From: Arabiibacter massiliensis
Lineage (GTDB): Bacteria > Actinomycetota > Coriobacteriia > Coriobacteriales > Eggerthellaceae
Length of the DNA: 64,000 bases
Direction of reading: 5' to 3'
NCBI RefSeq assembly: GCF_900169505.1
Contig: NZ_LT827021.1
Location: forward strand, 3,131,400-3,195,399
This document shows, piece after piece, positions 54,052-62,710 of the stretch. Both the position numbers and the translations under genes were made by a program. Each line of letters begins with the position of its first letter. Within the stretch, counting starts at the first letter, position 1. The notes under the pieces were generated by a model. That model was not told where the DNA came from. It searched no databases and worked only from the letters and a program-made list of their open reading frames with translations.

Positions 54052-55035
54052 TTAGTTCGAGCAGCCGACGATGGGGCAGGCCTCCCACGTCGACTCGCGC
54101 ATCGGCGCGTCGGCGTCCATAAGGCCCTCGCGCTTGAGCACGGTCACGATGTGCTCCACGTCCTCGCCCTCGAGCGCGCACACGGGCTCGCGCATCTGGT
54201 TCGTGTTGAACACGCCCATCTGCCACAGCGCCGTCTTGAACGCGCCCACGCCCGCGCCGAAGCCCACGGTGGCCTTCACCTCGCGCGTCACGAACATGAG
54301 GCGGGCCAGGTGGTTCTGGATCTCGCTCACGCGCGCCCAGTCGCCGGCCTGCGCCGCGCGCCACTGCTCCACGTAGCTGGCCGGGTCGATGTTCGCGAGC
54401 CCCGGCACCGAGCCGTCCGCGCCGCCCAGGTACGCGCCGTCCACCACCACCTCGTGGCCGGTGAGCAGCTGCAGCGGGTGCCCCGCGTCCTCGTTCTGCA
54501 GCATGAGCCAGCGGAAGCTCACGTCGTCGCCCGAGGAGTCCTTCACGCCCTGCAGCACGCCGTCGACGCCAAGGCGCACGAGCATCGTGGGATCGAGCTT
54601 CGTGTGCACGCAGGCCGGCAGGTCGTAGGCGAACAGCGGCAGGTCGGTGTTCTCGCGGATGGCGCGGAAGTGGCGCTCCACCTCCTTCGGGCCGCCGAGC
54701 GCGTAGAAGGGAGCCGTGGCCACGAGCGCGTCCACGCCGTAGCCGGTGGCGCGTTTGGCCTGGTCGATGACGCGCATCGTCTCCATGTCGATGATGCCCA
54801 CCATCACCGGCACGCGGCCGTGCACCATGGCGATGGCCTCCTGCAGCACGTGGTAGCGCTGCGCGTCGGTGAGGAAGGCCACCTCTCCCGACGAGCCCAG
54901 GAAGAACAGGCCGTCGACGCCGGCGTCGATCATGCGGTTGATGGTGCGCTCGAGCGCCTCCAGGTCGAGCTGGCGCTTCTCGGTCAGCGGGATGACGACC
55001 GGGGGGATGACGCCGCGAAACGGTGAATCTGTCAT
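54052..55035 (-). CDS. nanA: N-acetylneuraminate lyase family protein (DapA superfamily)
   Basis: The 327-residue protein has GSSGEVAFLT (carboxylate-binding), FAYDLPA with the active Tyr, and GVKDSSGD with the Schiff-base Lys. The fold fits N-acetylneuraminate lyase, which splits sialic acid into ManNAc and pyruvate; other DapA-superfamily aldolases cannot be excluded by sequence alone, but the AGE and kinase partners support this role. ATG 55035 follows AAAGAGG; an upstream frame to 55089 adds 18 unlikely residues. It is the first gene of the operon, with a promoter candidate at 55077-55105. Confidence 0.85.
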   Translation of the reverse strand: MTDSPFRGVIPPVVIPLTEKRQLDLEALERTINRMIDAGVDGLFFLGSSGEVAFLTDAQRYHVLQEAIAMVHGRVPVMVGIIDMETMRVIDQAKRATGYGVDALVATAPFYALGGPKEVERHFRAIRENTDLPLFAYDLPACVHTKLDPTMLVRLGVDGVLQGVKDSSGDDVSFRWLMLQNEDAGHPLQLLTGHEVVVDGAYLGGADGSVPGLANIDPASYVEQWRAAQAGDWARVSEIQNHLARLMFVTREVKATVGFGAGVGAFKTALWQMGVFNTNQMREPVCALEGEDVEHIVTVLKREGLMDADAPMRESTWEACPIVGCSN

Positions 55036-55076
55036 GGGGATGCAGCCTCTTTTCAAGTCTGTGTACAAACGGTAAA

Positions 55077-55105
55077 AGGGTAGTATCACCAGGTTACTAC
55101 GTCAA
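55077..55105 (-). promoter_or_regulatory. Promoter and dyad operator of the nan operon
   Basis: On the minus strand TTGACG (55105-55100) and TACCCT (55082-55077) are 17 bases apart. Between and overlapping them lies GTAGTA-N9-TACTAC (55080-55100), a dyad with perfect 6-bp arms. This is a good place for a repressor such as a NanR-like regulator, which is not encoded in the window unless it is the nagA-linked regulator. Confidence 0.6.
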
Positions 55106-55128
55106 CGAAACCACGCTGGTCATCACAT

Positions 55129-55164
55129 AAAAAGCGCCCCCGGTCAAAGAGTGAATCGGGAGCG
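55129..55164 (-). terminator. Terminator of the lipoprotein gene
   Basis: On the minus strand CGCTCCCG and CGGGGGCG pair (one G-U) around a 13-base loop and are followed by CTTTTTA. It lies about 40 bases after the lipoprotein stop and isolates that gene from the nan operon. Confidence 0.75.
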
Positions 55165-55205
55165 GTAGTAGTGATTGACTGCGATTTTTATATTTGGCTT
55201 GAGGT

Positions 55206-56048
55206 TTAAACTATATTAAGAAGGTAATAGCTCTCAGAGCCATGTGCGTTATACAATCCTGCCGGGACGTCGGAAATATCAAGTATAAAATATCCGTCCT
55301 TTGTTTTCTCGAAAGGAATGTTTATCCAATTGCCGTCATTGTCGGAAATATAATAGGAAGTGTCTATATTCAGAGTTTTTTCAACCCATAGAGTGTCTTC
55401 GTAATATCCCAATTGAAAACTGCTTTTTTCGGCGGTGGTCCACACGTTTGATAGGTAATAATTATTTGGACCAAGTACTTGTCCGTCTGCATGCATGTTG
55501 AATACGGTAATCCCATGATCCGAAGGAGAAGATGGCTGTCCGTCAATCTCTTCAATCTCGTAGCCGTTTAATTCAAAACCTGGCCAATAACCTGCTTCAC
55601 GGATAGGGTCTAAGCCGTATCCCTCCGACGATGGTTCACTGGTTGTGAGCAGCCGATCGCCCTCGTCGCGATTGACCAGTAGCGCGTGTTCGGTTCCACT
55701 CTCTCCTGAATACATGGTAGTGAAGGTATCTGCAATGATTGAACCGTCTGCGGAAGTCCAATCGTCCGCATTAAACTTTATTGAGTAGGAGCCCAAAAGT
55801 GTCGTGCATACTCCATCTCTCTCTACAAAAAACATGCCTTTGGTCTTGCCAAGCTCATCGAGTTTGTAGGTGAGGTAGTCTGAATCTGCTTGCCGGTTGG
55901 AGTCTGTCGGTTGGCTTTCACTTTGAGTTCCGTTTGCTTCGGGCGAAGGCGATTTGACGCTGTTTTGATCTGATACCGTGGAGCATCCGCTCAAGCCACA
56001 AAGAATTACGAATGCAACAATTATCGCCATACGCTTTGTTCCTGCCAT
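55206..56048 (-). CDS. Secreted lipoprotein of unknown function, low GC
   Basis: The 280-residue protein has a lipoprotein signal with lipobox LSGC at residues 19-22, a Ser/Gln-rich linker to about residue 55, then a domain of about 220 residues without a family I recognise (LTYKLDELGKTKG, WTSADGSIIADTFTTMYSG, GYYEDTLWVEKTLNIDTSYYISDNDGNW). AAAGGAGGGG precedes the ATG. Base composition is clearly more AT-rich than in neighbours. It is divergent from the XRE gene, and the two share a promoter region with dyads, suggesting one acquired cassette. Confidence 0.8.
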   Translation of the reverse strand: MAGTKRMAIIVAFVILCGLSGCSTVSDQNSVKSPSPEANGTQSESQPTDSNRQADSDYLTYKLDELGKTKGMFFVERDGVCTTLLGSYSIKFNADDWTSADGSIIADTFTTMYSGESGTEHALLVNRDEGDRLLTTSEPSSEGYGLDPIREAGYWPGFELNGYEIEEIDGQPSSPSDHGITVFNMHADGQVLGPNNYYLSNVWTTAEKSSFQLGYYEDTLWVEKTLNIDTSYYISDNDGNWINIPFEKTKDGYFILDISDVPAGLYNAHGSESYYLLNIV

Positions 56049-56080
56049 TACCCCTCCTTTATATGCATACTCTTACTAAT

Positions 56081-56100
56081 TGTTGGATTATAACCCAACA
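56081..56100. promoter_or_regulatory. 20-bp dyad operator overlapping -10 of lipoprotein gene
   Basis: TGTTGG-A-TTATAA-C-CCAACA is symmetric at 18 of 20 positions; on the minus strand its centre reads TATAAT, a -10 for the lipoprotein gene. A second dyad, CATAGG-CTTCA-CCTATG (56118-56134), covers the XRE start codon. Both are candidate binding sites of the XRE protein. Confidence 0.6.
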
Positions 56101-56131
56101 CAGTAGAAATAGTATCACATAGGCTTCACCT

Positions 56132-56362
56132 ATGGAAGAAAGTCCCATCAGATGTGAAATGTTAAAAAGCAGGGTAGAGCTGGGCTCGACCATTCAGAAG
56201 TTGCGTGTTGCCCAAGGACTTTCCGTGCGAAAATTCGCACTCATGATCGAAATGGACTACTCGTATATTAGTGCAGTCGAAAATGGTCGCGCTAATGCCA
56301 CAGTTGATTCCTTGTACAAAATCGCAAATGGACTCGGCGTCTCGATCAAGGATCTTTTTTAG
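56132..56362 (+). CDS. Small XRE-family HTH regulator
   Basis: The 76-residue protein is almost only a Cro/CI-type HTH (IQKLRVAQGLSVRKFALMIEMDYSYISAVENGRANATVDSLYKIANGLGVSIKDLF). Neither ATG 56132 nor ATG 56159 has a clear ribosome binding site. The first start overlaps a perfect 6-bp-arm dyad, consistent with autoregulation. It is low in GC like the divergent lipoprotein gene. Confidence 0.88.
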   Translation: MEESPIRCEMLKSRVELGSTIQKLRVAQGLSVRKFALMIEMDYSYISAVENGRANATVDSLYKIANGLGVSIKDLF

Positions 56363-56380
56363 TTTAGCTAGAAGATCCCT

Positions 56381-56424
56381 ACTGCAAAAAGCCACCGGAT
56401 AATAAACCGGTGGCTTTTTGCAGT
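56381..56424. terminator. Bidirectional terminator between XRE and importer genes
   Basis: An 18-bp perfect stem (56381-56398 with 56407-56424) with an AT-rich 8-base loop; the arms contain AAAAA and TTTTT, so it can end transcription from both convergent genes. Confidence 0.9.
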
Positions 56425-56446
56425 GGATTGTGTGTTAAACAATGAG

Positions 56447-57313
56447 TTACTTCCCCAGGTCGGGATGGAGCAGCGACGGGGCGGCGCCGAGGAGGAGCCG
56501 CGTGTAGTCGTCCTTCGGGCTCTCGAACACGTCCTTGGACGCGCCGCGCTCCACCGCCTGGCCCGCGTTCATCACGATGATGCGGTCGGAGATGTAGCGC
56601 ACCGTCTGGATGTCGTGGCTGATGAACACCATCGATAGCCCCAGGTCGCGCTTCAGGTCCATGAGCAGGTTCAAAATCTGCGCGCGCACCGACACGTCGA
56701 GCGCGCTCGTGGGCTCGTCGGCGATGATGGCGTCGGGCTTGAGCGAGAGCGCGCGGGCGATGGCCACGCGCTGGCGCTGGCCGCCGGAGAGCTGCCCGGG
56801 CAGCGCCTCGAGCACGGACTCGGGCAGGCCCACCATCTCGATGAGCTCGAGCACGCGCTGCTCGCGGGTGGTCTTGTCGCCCACCTTGTGCACCTTGAGC
56901 GGGTCGAGCAGCTGGTCGTGCACGCTCATGCGGGCGTTCAGGGCCGTCGCCGGATCCTGGAACACCACCGAGATCACGCGCCCGATCACGCGGCGCATGT
57001 CGGCCGTGCGCTTCGTCACGTCCTGGCCCTTGAAGTACACCTTGCCCGTGGTGGGGGCCTGCAGCCCGCACATCACGTTGGCCGTGGTGGACTTGCCGCA
57101 GCCGGACTCGCCCACGATGCCCAGCGTCTCGCCCGGCATGAGCTTCAAGGTGAGCCCGCGCACCGCCTGCACCTTGTTGGGGTGCAGGATCGATCCCGTG
57201 CGCGTCTTGAACGTCACGCTGATATCGTCGAGGAAGATGATGGGGGTGGGCTCGCCGGCCGCCGCGACGGCGGTGCCGGCCGACGCCTCCCTCACCGTTT
57301 CATTCTGGCTCAT
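56447..57313 (-). CDS. ABC importer ATPase (DppF/OppF class)
   Basis: The 288-residue ATPase has Walker A GESGCGKSTT, the Q-loop VVFQDP, LSGGQRQR and Walker B IIADEPTSALD, and an oligopeptide/dipeptide-class C-terminus (RLLLGAAPSLLHPDLGK). Its ATG overlaps the stop of the fused permease-ATPase by four bases (ATGA). It is the last gene of the importer operon. Confidence 0.93.
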   Translation of the reverse strand: MSQNETVREASAGTAVAAAGEPTPIIFLDDISVTFKTRTGSILHPNKVQAVRGLTLKLMPGETLGIVGESGCGKSTTANVMCGLQAPTTGKVYFKGQDVTKRTADMRRVIGRVISVVFQDPATALNARMSVHDQLLDPLKVHKVGDKTTREQRVLELIEMVGLPESVLEALPGQLSGGQRQRVAIARALSLKPDAIIADEPTSALDVSVRAQILNLLMDLKRDLGLSMVFISHDIQTVRYISDRIIVMNAGQAVERGASKDVFESPKDDYTRLLLGAAPSLLHPDLGK

Positions 57314-59334
57314 ATGATGGCACCTCCTGGAACGTACGGCTTGATGCCGAGGCGCTTGAGCTCGCTGTCAGGCAGCTCGGCGTAATAGTGGTCGGAGTCG
57401 GCCACGCGCTTGAGCACGGGGCGCAGCTGCGACACCTTGTCGGGGTGGCTCGAGCGCGGCGTGAAGCGGTCGCCGGCGGGGAAGTCCTTCGGCGAGGGCA
57501 CGCTTCCGGGAACCTGGTGCAGGCGGTCGCCGCCGGCCTCGATGGACAGCACCGAGCCCAGCAGGCCGCGCGTGTACTCGTGCACCGGGTGGCACAGGAT
57601 GTCCGTGACCGGGCCCTGCTCCACCACCTGGCCGGCGTACATGACCGTGATGGAGTTGGCCACCTCGGCCACCAGCGCCAGGTCATGGCTCACGAACACC
57701 ATGGCGAAGCCCAGCTCCTTCTGCAGCTTGTTCAACAGGTCGATGACCTGCTTCTGCACGGTCACGTCGAGGGCCGTGGTGGGCTCGTCGGCGATGATGA
57801 GCTTCGGGTCGCGCGTGAGCGCCATGGCGATGAGCACGCGCTGGCGCTGGCCGCCCGACAGCTCGTGCGGGTAGGATCCCAGCGTGCGCTTCGGGTCGAG
57901 GCCCACCAGCTCCAGAAGCTCCTCGGCGCTGCGGGTGCCGCCGCGCTTGGTGAGCTGCTTCATCTGCGACTTGATGAGCATGGAGGGGTTGAGCGAGGAG
58001 AGCGCGTCCTGGTAGATCATGGCGATCTCGCGGCCGCGCAGGTCGTTGAGCTGCTTCTGGCTCAGATCCAGCAGGTTCTGCCCGTCGTAGAGCACCTCGC
58101 CGGCGACCGTGGCCTTCGGGTCGAGCAGGCCCATGATGGTGAGCGACGTGATGGACTTGCCGCAGCCCGACTCGCCCACGAGGCCCATGGTCTGGCGCGG
58201 GCGCACGACGAAGCTCACGTGGTCGACCACGTTCACGTCGCCGTGGCGGGGGAACTTGATGCAGAGGTCCTTGACCTCCAGGATGGGCGGCACGTCGGTG
58301 CGCGCCTCGAAGCGGTCGTTGCGCTTGTTCTCCATGGCGCGCAGATCGGACAGGCGCTTCTCGAGCATCTCGGCCTGGGCGGCGTAGGCCAGCGTCGGGT
58401 CGGCAACCATGCGGTCGGCCTCGCGGTTGGCGCGCACGGCGGCGTCATCGGCCTTGACCGGGGCCTTCGGGGCGGCGGCCATGGCGTCGGTGATGCCCTC
58501 GGACAGGATGTTCAGGCACAGCACCGTGATCATGATGGCCAGGCCCGGGAACAGCGCCTGCCACCAGCGGCCGGAAAGCACGCCGCCGCGGGCGTCCGAG
58601 AGGATGTTGCCCCAGGTGGGCGTAGGCTCGGGGATGCCGGCGGAGATGAAGGACAGCGACGCTTCGAACACGATGGCGTCGGCCACCAGCACGATGGTGA
58701 ACACCATGACCGGCGCGATGCAGTTGCGGATGACGTGCTTCCACAGGATCCACGGGGCGCGGGCGCCGGAGACGACGACGGCGCGCACGTAGTCCTGGTT
58801 GTACTCGCTCACCACGTTCGCGCGCACGATGCGGGCGATCTGCGGGATGTACAGGAAGCCGATGGCGAAGATGAGCGAGGGCACCGAGTTGCCGAACACC
58901 AGCACGAACGTGGCGGCCAGGGCGATGCCGGGGAAGGACATGACGACGTCCAGGATGCGCATGATGACTTCCGACACCCACTTGCGCGACACCGCGGCGA
59001 TGGCGCCGATGATGGAGCCGGTGATAAGCGCGAACGCCGTGGCGCCCAGGCCGATGACGAGCGAGTAGCGCGCGCCGTACATCATGCGCGAGAGCACGTC
59101 GCGGCCCTTGTCGTCGGTGCCGAACAGGAACTGCGCGTCAGGCGCCTGGCGCGCCGTGAAGATCTGGTAGGGGTCGTGCGGCGCGATGACGTTGGCGAGC
59201 ACCGCGATCATCACCACCAGGATGAGCACGATGAGGGAGATGCGCGAGCCGATGGACATGGCTTTCCAGCGGCGGAAGTGCACCTTGCCGGGGTTCTCGA
59301 GCTTCGCGGTTGTGTTTTCTCGTAGCTTGACCAT
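57310..59334 (-). CDS. Fused ABC permease-ATPase (DppC-DppD fusion)
   Basis: The 674-residue protein joins a DppC-type permease (residues about 1-290, with the EAA-like loop VVSGARAPWILWKHVIRN and GTDDKGRDVLSRM) to a DppD-type ATPase (about 345-674: Walker A GESGCGKSIT, LSGGQRQR, IIADEPTTALD) through a charged linker. Separate proteins are usual; a fused subunit is described for SatC of the Haemophilus ducreyi sialic acid transporter and related actinobacterial sialic acid importers. One base separates it from the permease gene upstream. Confidence 0.9.
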   Translation of the reverse strand: MVKLRENTTAKLENPGKVHFRRWKAMSIGSRISLIVLILVVMIAVLANVIAPHDPYQIFTARQAPDAQFLFGTDDKGRDVLSRMMYGARYSLVIGLGATAFALITGSIIGAIAAVSRKWVSEVIMRILDVVMSFPGIALAATFVLVFGNSVPSLIFAIGFLYIPQIARIVRANVVSEYNQDYVRAVVVSGARAPWILWKHVIRNCIAPVMVFTIVLVADAIVFEASLSFISAGIPEPTPTWGNILSDARGGVLSGRWWQALFPGLAIMITVLCLNILSEGITDAMAAAPKAPVKADDAAVRANREADRMVADPTLAYAAQAEMLEKRLSDLRAMENKRNDRFEARTDVPPILEVKDLCIKFPRHGDVNVVDHVSFVVRPRQTMGLVGESGCGKSITSLTIMGLLDPKATVAGEVLYDGQNLLDLSQKQLNDLRGREIAMIYQDALSSLNPSMLIKSQMKQLTKRGGTRSAEELLELVGLDPKRTLGSYPHELSGGQRQRVLIAMALTRDPKLIIADEPTTALDVTVQKQVIDLLNKLQKELGFAMVFVSHDLALVAEVANSITVMYAGQVVEQGPVTDILCHPVHEYTRGLLGSVLSIEAGGDRLHQVPGSVPSPKDFPAGDRFTPRSSHPDKVSQLRPVLKRVADSDHYYAELPDSELKRLGIKPYVPGGAII

Positions 59335-59335
59335 G

Positions 59336-60292
59336 TCACACCGTCCTGATGCGCGGATCGATCAGGATATAGAGCATATCCACGATGATGTTGATGATGA
59401 TGAACGTGACGGCCACCACCAGCACGACGCCCTGCACGAGCATCGTGTAGCTGGACTGGATGCCCGAGAGGATGGCCATGCCCATGCCGGGCAGGTTGAA
59501 GATGACCTCGATGACCACGGCGCCGCCGATGAGGTAGCCGATGCGCAGGCCGAGCACCGTGACCGGCGTGATGAGCGCGTTGCGCAGCACGTTGCGGGCC
59601 ACCACGACGCTCTTCGGGATGCCGGCGCCGAGCGCGGTGCGCACGTAGTCGCGGTCGAGCTCCTCCACCATGGACGTGCGGATCACGCGCGTGAGCTGGC
59701 CGGACACCGGCACGCCCAGGGCGATCGCCGGCATGGCCATGCGAAGGAGCCAGCCGCTCGGGTCGTCGGTGAACGCCGGCAGGGGCCCGGAGGCGGGCAG
59801 CACGTGCAGCATGGAGGAGAACAAGAGGATCATGAGCACCGCGAGCCAGAACGAGGGCGTGGCGATGCAGGCGATGGAGAACACGCGGATGATCTGGTCG
59901 GGCCATCGATCTCGGTACAGGGCCGAGATCACGCCCAAGATGACGGCCACCACCACGCCTATGATGAGTCCGAAGAACGTCAGCTGCAGCGTGACGGGCA
60001 GCGCTTCGCCGATGCGATCGGCCACCGAGGCGCTGTTGGCGCCGTACGTCCCCAGGTCTCCCTTGGCAAGCCCAACCATGAAGTTGCCGTACTGCACGAG
60101 GACGGGGTCGTTCAGACCGTGCTCCTCGCGGTACTGCTGGGCCTGTTCTTCCGTGGCGTTCTCTCCCAGGACCGAATACGCTTGGTCGATGGGGGAGAGC
60201 GACATGATGAAGAACACGAGGATGGTGACACCGAATATCATGATGGGCAGCGCTATGAGGCGTCGGCCGATCAGGCGTAACAGGTTGCTCAC
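59336..60292 (-). CDS. ABC importer permease (DppB class)
   Basis: The 318-residue protein has six membrane segments and the DppB pattern (IGRRLIALPIMIFGVTILVFF, GDLGTYGANSASVADRI, EAA loop DYVRTALGAGIPKSVVVARNVLRNALIP-like). The start is GTG 60292, after GAAAGGGGGAA; a longer frame to 60376 is unlikely. It is the first gene of the importer operon, divergent from the binding protein. Confidence 0.92.
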   Translation of the reverse strand: MSNLLRLIGRRLIALPIMIFGVTILVFFIMSLSPIDQAYSVLGENATEEQAQQYREEHGLNDPVLVQYGNFMVGLAKGDLGTYGANSASVADRIGEALPVTLQLTFFGLIIGVVVAVILGVISALYRDRWPDQIIRVFSIACIATPSFWLAVLMILLFSSMLHVLPASGPLPAFTDDPSGWLLRMAMPAIALGVPVSGQLTRVIRTSMVEELDRDYVRTALGAGIPKSVVVARNVLRNALITPVTVLGLRIGYLIGGAVVIEVIFNLPGMGMAILSGIQSSYTMLVQGVVLVVAVTFIIINIIVDMLYILIDPRIRTV

Positions 60293-60802
60293 CGGTTCCC
60301 CCTTTCCGCTATCAAGGCTCTCGTCGACAACAGTGCCGGCTGTCCGTCTTGGCGCGCATGTCCCCATGGACGGCAAGACGGGCAGCCACTCTGTATTCTA
60401 TATGAGAACGCGCAGATTATCGGCGGGAATTAGCGGGTCGGTCGGTTTGGCCCTGCGGGCCGCAATCGATTTCGGGGCCGGGGGCTTCGCGCGGGCTGCG
60501 CTGCGGCCGGCACCGGTGTCCGCGGCGCCGGCGCGCAGAGGGGCGCGCGCAACGTCTGCGGCGCGTACGCCGCCGTTGGCATTTCGTTGACGATATGTTT
60601 CTTTTGCGGCCTGCGACGCATGCGAGCACGGTTTTTCCAGATCATGCGTTCGCTTAGAGCCTCAATCATCGCTAAGTACTTCACAAGGGTTCTTTATTTT
60701 TTCCGGGTTTTCCCCGATAATGGGTACCGCTGTTGTGCGCGTGCTCAAACACGCACATACCTCGGGGCCCTCGCGCCCCGGAACCGAAATGGAGGGAAAC
60801 CT
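60293..60802. other. Divergent regulatory region of importer operon and binding protein
   Basis: 510 bases without a gene. An inverted repeat of 14-base arms (60338-60351 and 60374-60387, one mismatch) lies 46 bases before the permease start and may be a leader hairpin. GATAAT at 60716-60721 is a weak -10 candidate for the binding protein, followed by a GTGCGCGTG-CTCAAA-CACGCAC hairpin near 60737-60758. The middle (about 60420-60580) is very GC-rich with no recognisable site. Confidence 0.5.
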
Positions 60803-62428
60803 ATGGAACAGCAGAACAAAGCAGCTTTGACCCGTCGTACGTTCTTGGCGGGCAGCGCCGTGGCCGCTGCGGCGGCCGGCCTCACGCTCGCCGGATGCGG
60901 CGGCGGGGGCAGCACCGAGGGCGGCTCCACTCCCGCTCCCGAGGGCGGCTCCACCGCGGCCCCCGCGTCGGGCGGCACCCTGACGGGCGCGTGCGCCTAC
61001 ACGAGCACGAACGTCGACCCGCGCGGCCTGAACGGCGGCTCCGCCCTCATGCTGGCGGCCACGTGGCACGTGTTCGAGGGCCTCTACGACCTCGACCTGC
61101 ACACGTACAAGACGTACAACGCGCTCGCGGCCGGCGAGCCCACGAAGGTGTCCGACACCGAGTACGAGGTGGCGCTGCGCGACGGCGCCAAGTTCTCCGA
61201 CGGCTCGGACGTGACCACGGCCGACGTGGTGAACGCCTTCGAGGTGAACATGGCCGACGCCACCTGCGGCGCGTTCCTGTCGTTCATCGACGGCGTGTCC
61301 GCCAAGGATGACAAGACCGTGTCCATCAAGCTGAAGTACCCCTTCGACGCCCTGCTCAAGGGCCGTCTGTCCGTGGTGAAGGTGTACCCCGCCTCGCTCA
61401 CCGACGACCAGCTGAAGACCAAGCCCATCGGCTCCGGCCCCTGGATGTACGACAGCATCAACGGCGACGACGGCGGCACCATCAAGTTCGTGCCGAACCC
61501 GAACTACGCCGGCTCGATGACCCCCACGGCCGACTCCATGGAGTGGAACATCGTGCTCGACTCCACGGCCCGCACCACCGCGCTGCAGGAGGCCTCGGTC
61601 CAGGTCATGGAGAGCGTGCCCGACGCCAACGCCGACCAGCTGATCGCCTCCGGCGCGTCGGTCGACTACCTGCAGGGCTTCAACCAGGCGTTCCTCATGT
61701 TCAACACGCAGAAGAAGCCGTTCAACGACCCGCGCGTGCGCCAGGCGTTCTTCTATGCCATCGATACCGAGAAGCTCATCAACAACCAGCTTGCCGGCCA
61801 TGCCTCCAAGGTGACGGGCTTCCTGCCTGAGGACCATGCGAACTACCACAAGGCCTCCATGGTGTACGAGCACGACGTGGAGAAGGCAAAGAGCCTGCTC
61901 GCCGAGGCCGGCGTGGAGAACCTTGAGTTCACGATGGTCACCAACAACAACTGGGTGAAGGATCTCGCCGCCCAGATCCAGGAGGACCTCAAGGCTGCGG
62001 GCATCACGATGACCAACGCCGAGCAGAAGATCAACTGGAGCGAGTACGCCGAGTCCGACAGCGAGCTGGCGTACGACGTCATGCTCACCCCCGGCGACCC
62101 CACCTGCTTCGGCAACGACCCCGACCTGCTCATGAGCTGGTGGTACGGCGACAACATCTGGACCCAGGGCCGTACGTGCTGGAAGAAGGCCGGCGACGGC
62201 AAGTTCGAGGAGCTCCAGACCCTCATGCAGCAGGCGCGCGAGGCGACCGACGCCAAGAAGCAGCAGGAGATCTGGAACCAGTGCTTCGACCTGCTGTCCG
62301 AGGAAGTGCCGCTGTACCCGCTGTTCCATCGCGAGCTGGCCACGGGCTACCAGAGCAGCATGATCTCGGGCTACAAGCCCATCGCCACCACGGGCCTCGT
62401 GTTCCTGGGCGCGAGCGTCGCGCAGTAA
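60803..62428 (+). CDS. Tat-exported solute-binding lipoprotein of importer (SBP_bac_5)
   Basis: The 541-residue protein belongs to the dipeptide/oligopeptide/nickel binding family (KPIGSGPWMYDSINGDDGGTIKF, FNDPRVRQAFFYAIDTEKLINN, HASKVTGFLPEDH). It has a twin-arginine signal (LTRRTFLAG) with lipobox LAGC at about 29-32, so it is probably a Tat-exported lipoprotein. ATG 60803 follows GGAGGG; the longer frame to 60587 is rejected. It is divergent from the permease/ATPase genes. The ligand may be sialic acid (by context) or a peptide. Confidence 0.9.
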   Translation: MEQQNKAALTRRTFLAGSAVAAAAAGLTLAGCGGGGSTEGGSTPAPEGGSTAAPASGGTLTGACAYTSTNVDPRGLNGGSALMLAATWHVFEGLYDLDLHTYKTYNALAAGEPTKVSDTEYEVALRDGAKFSDGSDVTTADVVNAFEVNMADATCGAFLSFIDGVSAKDDKTVSIKLKYPFDALLKGRLSVVKVYPASLTDDQLKTKPIGSGPWMYDSINGDDGGTIKFVPNPNYAGSMTPTADSMEWNIVLDSTARTTALQEASVQVMESVPDANADQLIASGASVDYLQGFNQAFLMFNTQKKPFNDPRVRQAFFYAIDTEKLINNQLAGHASKVTGFLPEDHANYHKASMVYEHDVEKAKSLLAEAGVENLEFTMVTNNNWVKDLAAQIQEDLKAAGITMTNAEQKINWSEYAESDSELAYDVMLTPGDPTCFGNDPDLLMSWWYGDNIWTQGRTCWKKAGDGKFEELQTLMQQAREATDAKKQQEIWNQCFDLLSEEVPLYPLFHRELATGYQSSMISGYKPIATTGLVFLGASVAQ

Positions 62429-62456
62429 GGACGAGCGTTCCGAGCTAGGCTTTCCG

Positions 62457-62486
62457 GGGGCCCGCATCGCGCGGGCCCCTTTCTTA
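62457..62486 (+). terminator. Terminator after binding protein
   Basis: GGGGCCCGC and GCGGGCCCC form a 9-bp stem with a 5-base loop, followed by TTTCTTA. It is 28 bases after the stop. Confidence 0.88.
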
Positions 62487-62493
62487 TGGGGAT

Positions 62494-62595
62494 GGGCGTG
62501 ACAAAGGGACGGGGATATTGTCACATTCTCGTGTGAGCTTCGGGGCCGTTGCCCGTCGGGGAATGTGACAATATCCCCGTCCCCCTGTCACGCCC
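62494..62595. repeat. 102-bp long inverted repeat, GACGGGGATATTGTCAC type (element I)
   Basis: Arms of 35 bases (62494-62528 and 62561-62595) match except at two adjacent positions. The arms contain GGGACGGGGATATTGTCACATTC, a motif resembling widespread REP-like repeats. It occupies much of the gene-free stretch 62429-62771; downstream TATACT at 62711-62716 is the probable -10 of the oxidoreductase gene. Confidence 0.85.
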
Positions 62596-62710
62596 CCCGC
62601 TTCACGTCGCCGCCACATTTGGGGCCGTTTGCCGATTGCGGCGACCGGCGTGCTGCCCGCGGGCCGCGCCCTTCCGATGCGCGAATCCTTACTGGTATCA
62701 TAGTGTGCGC

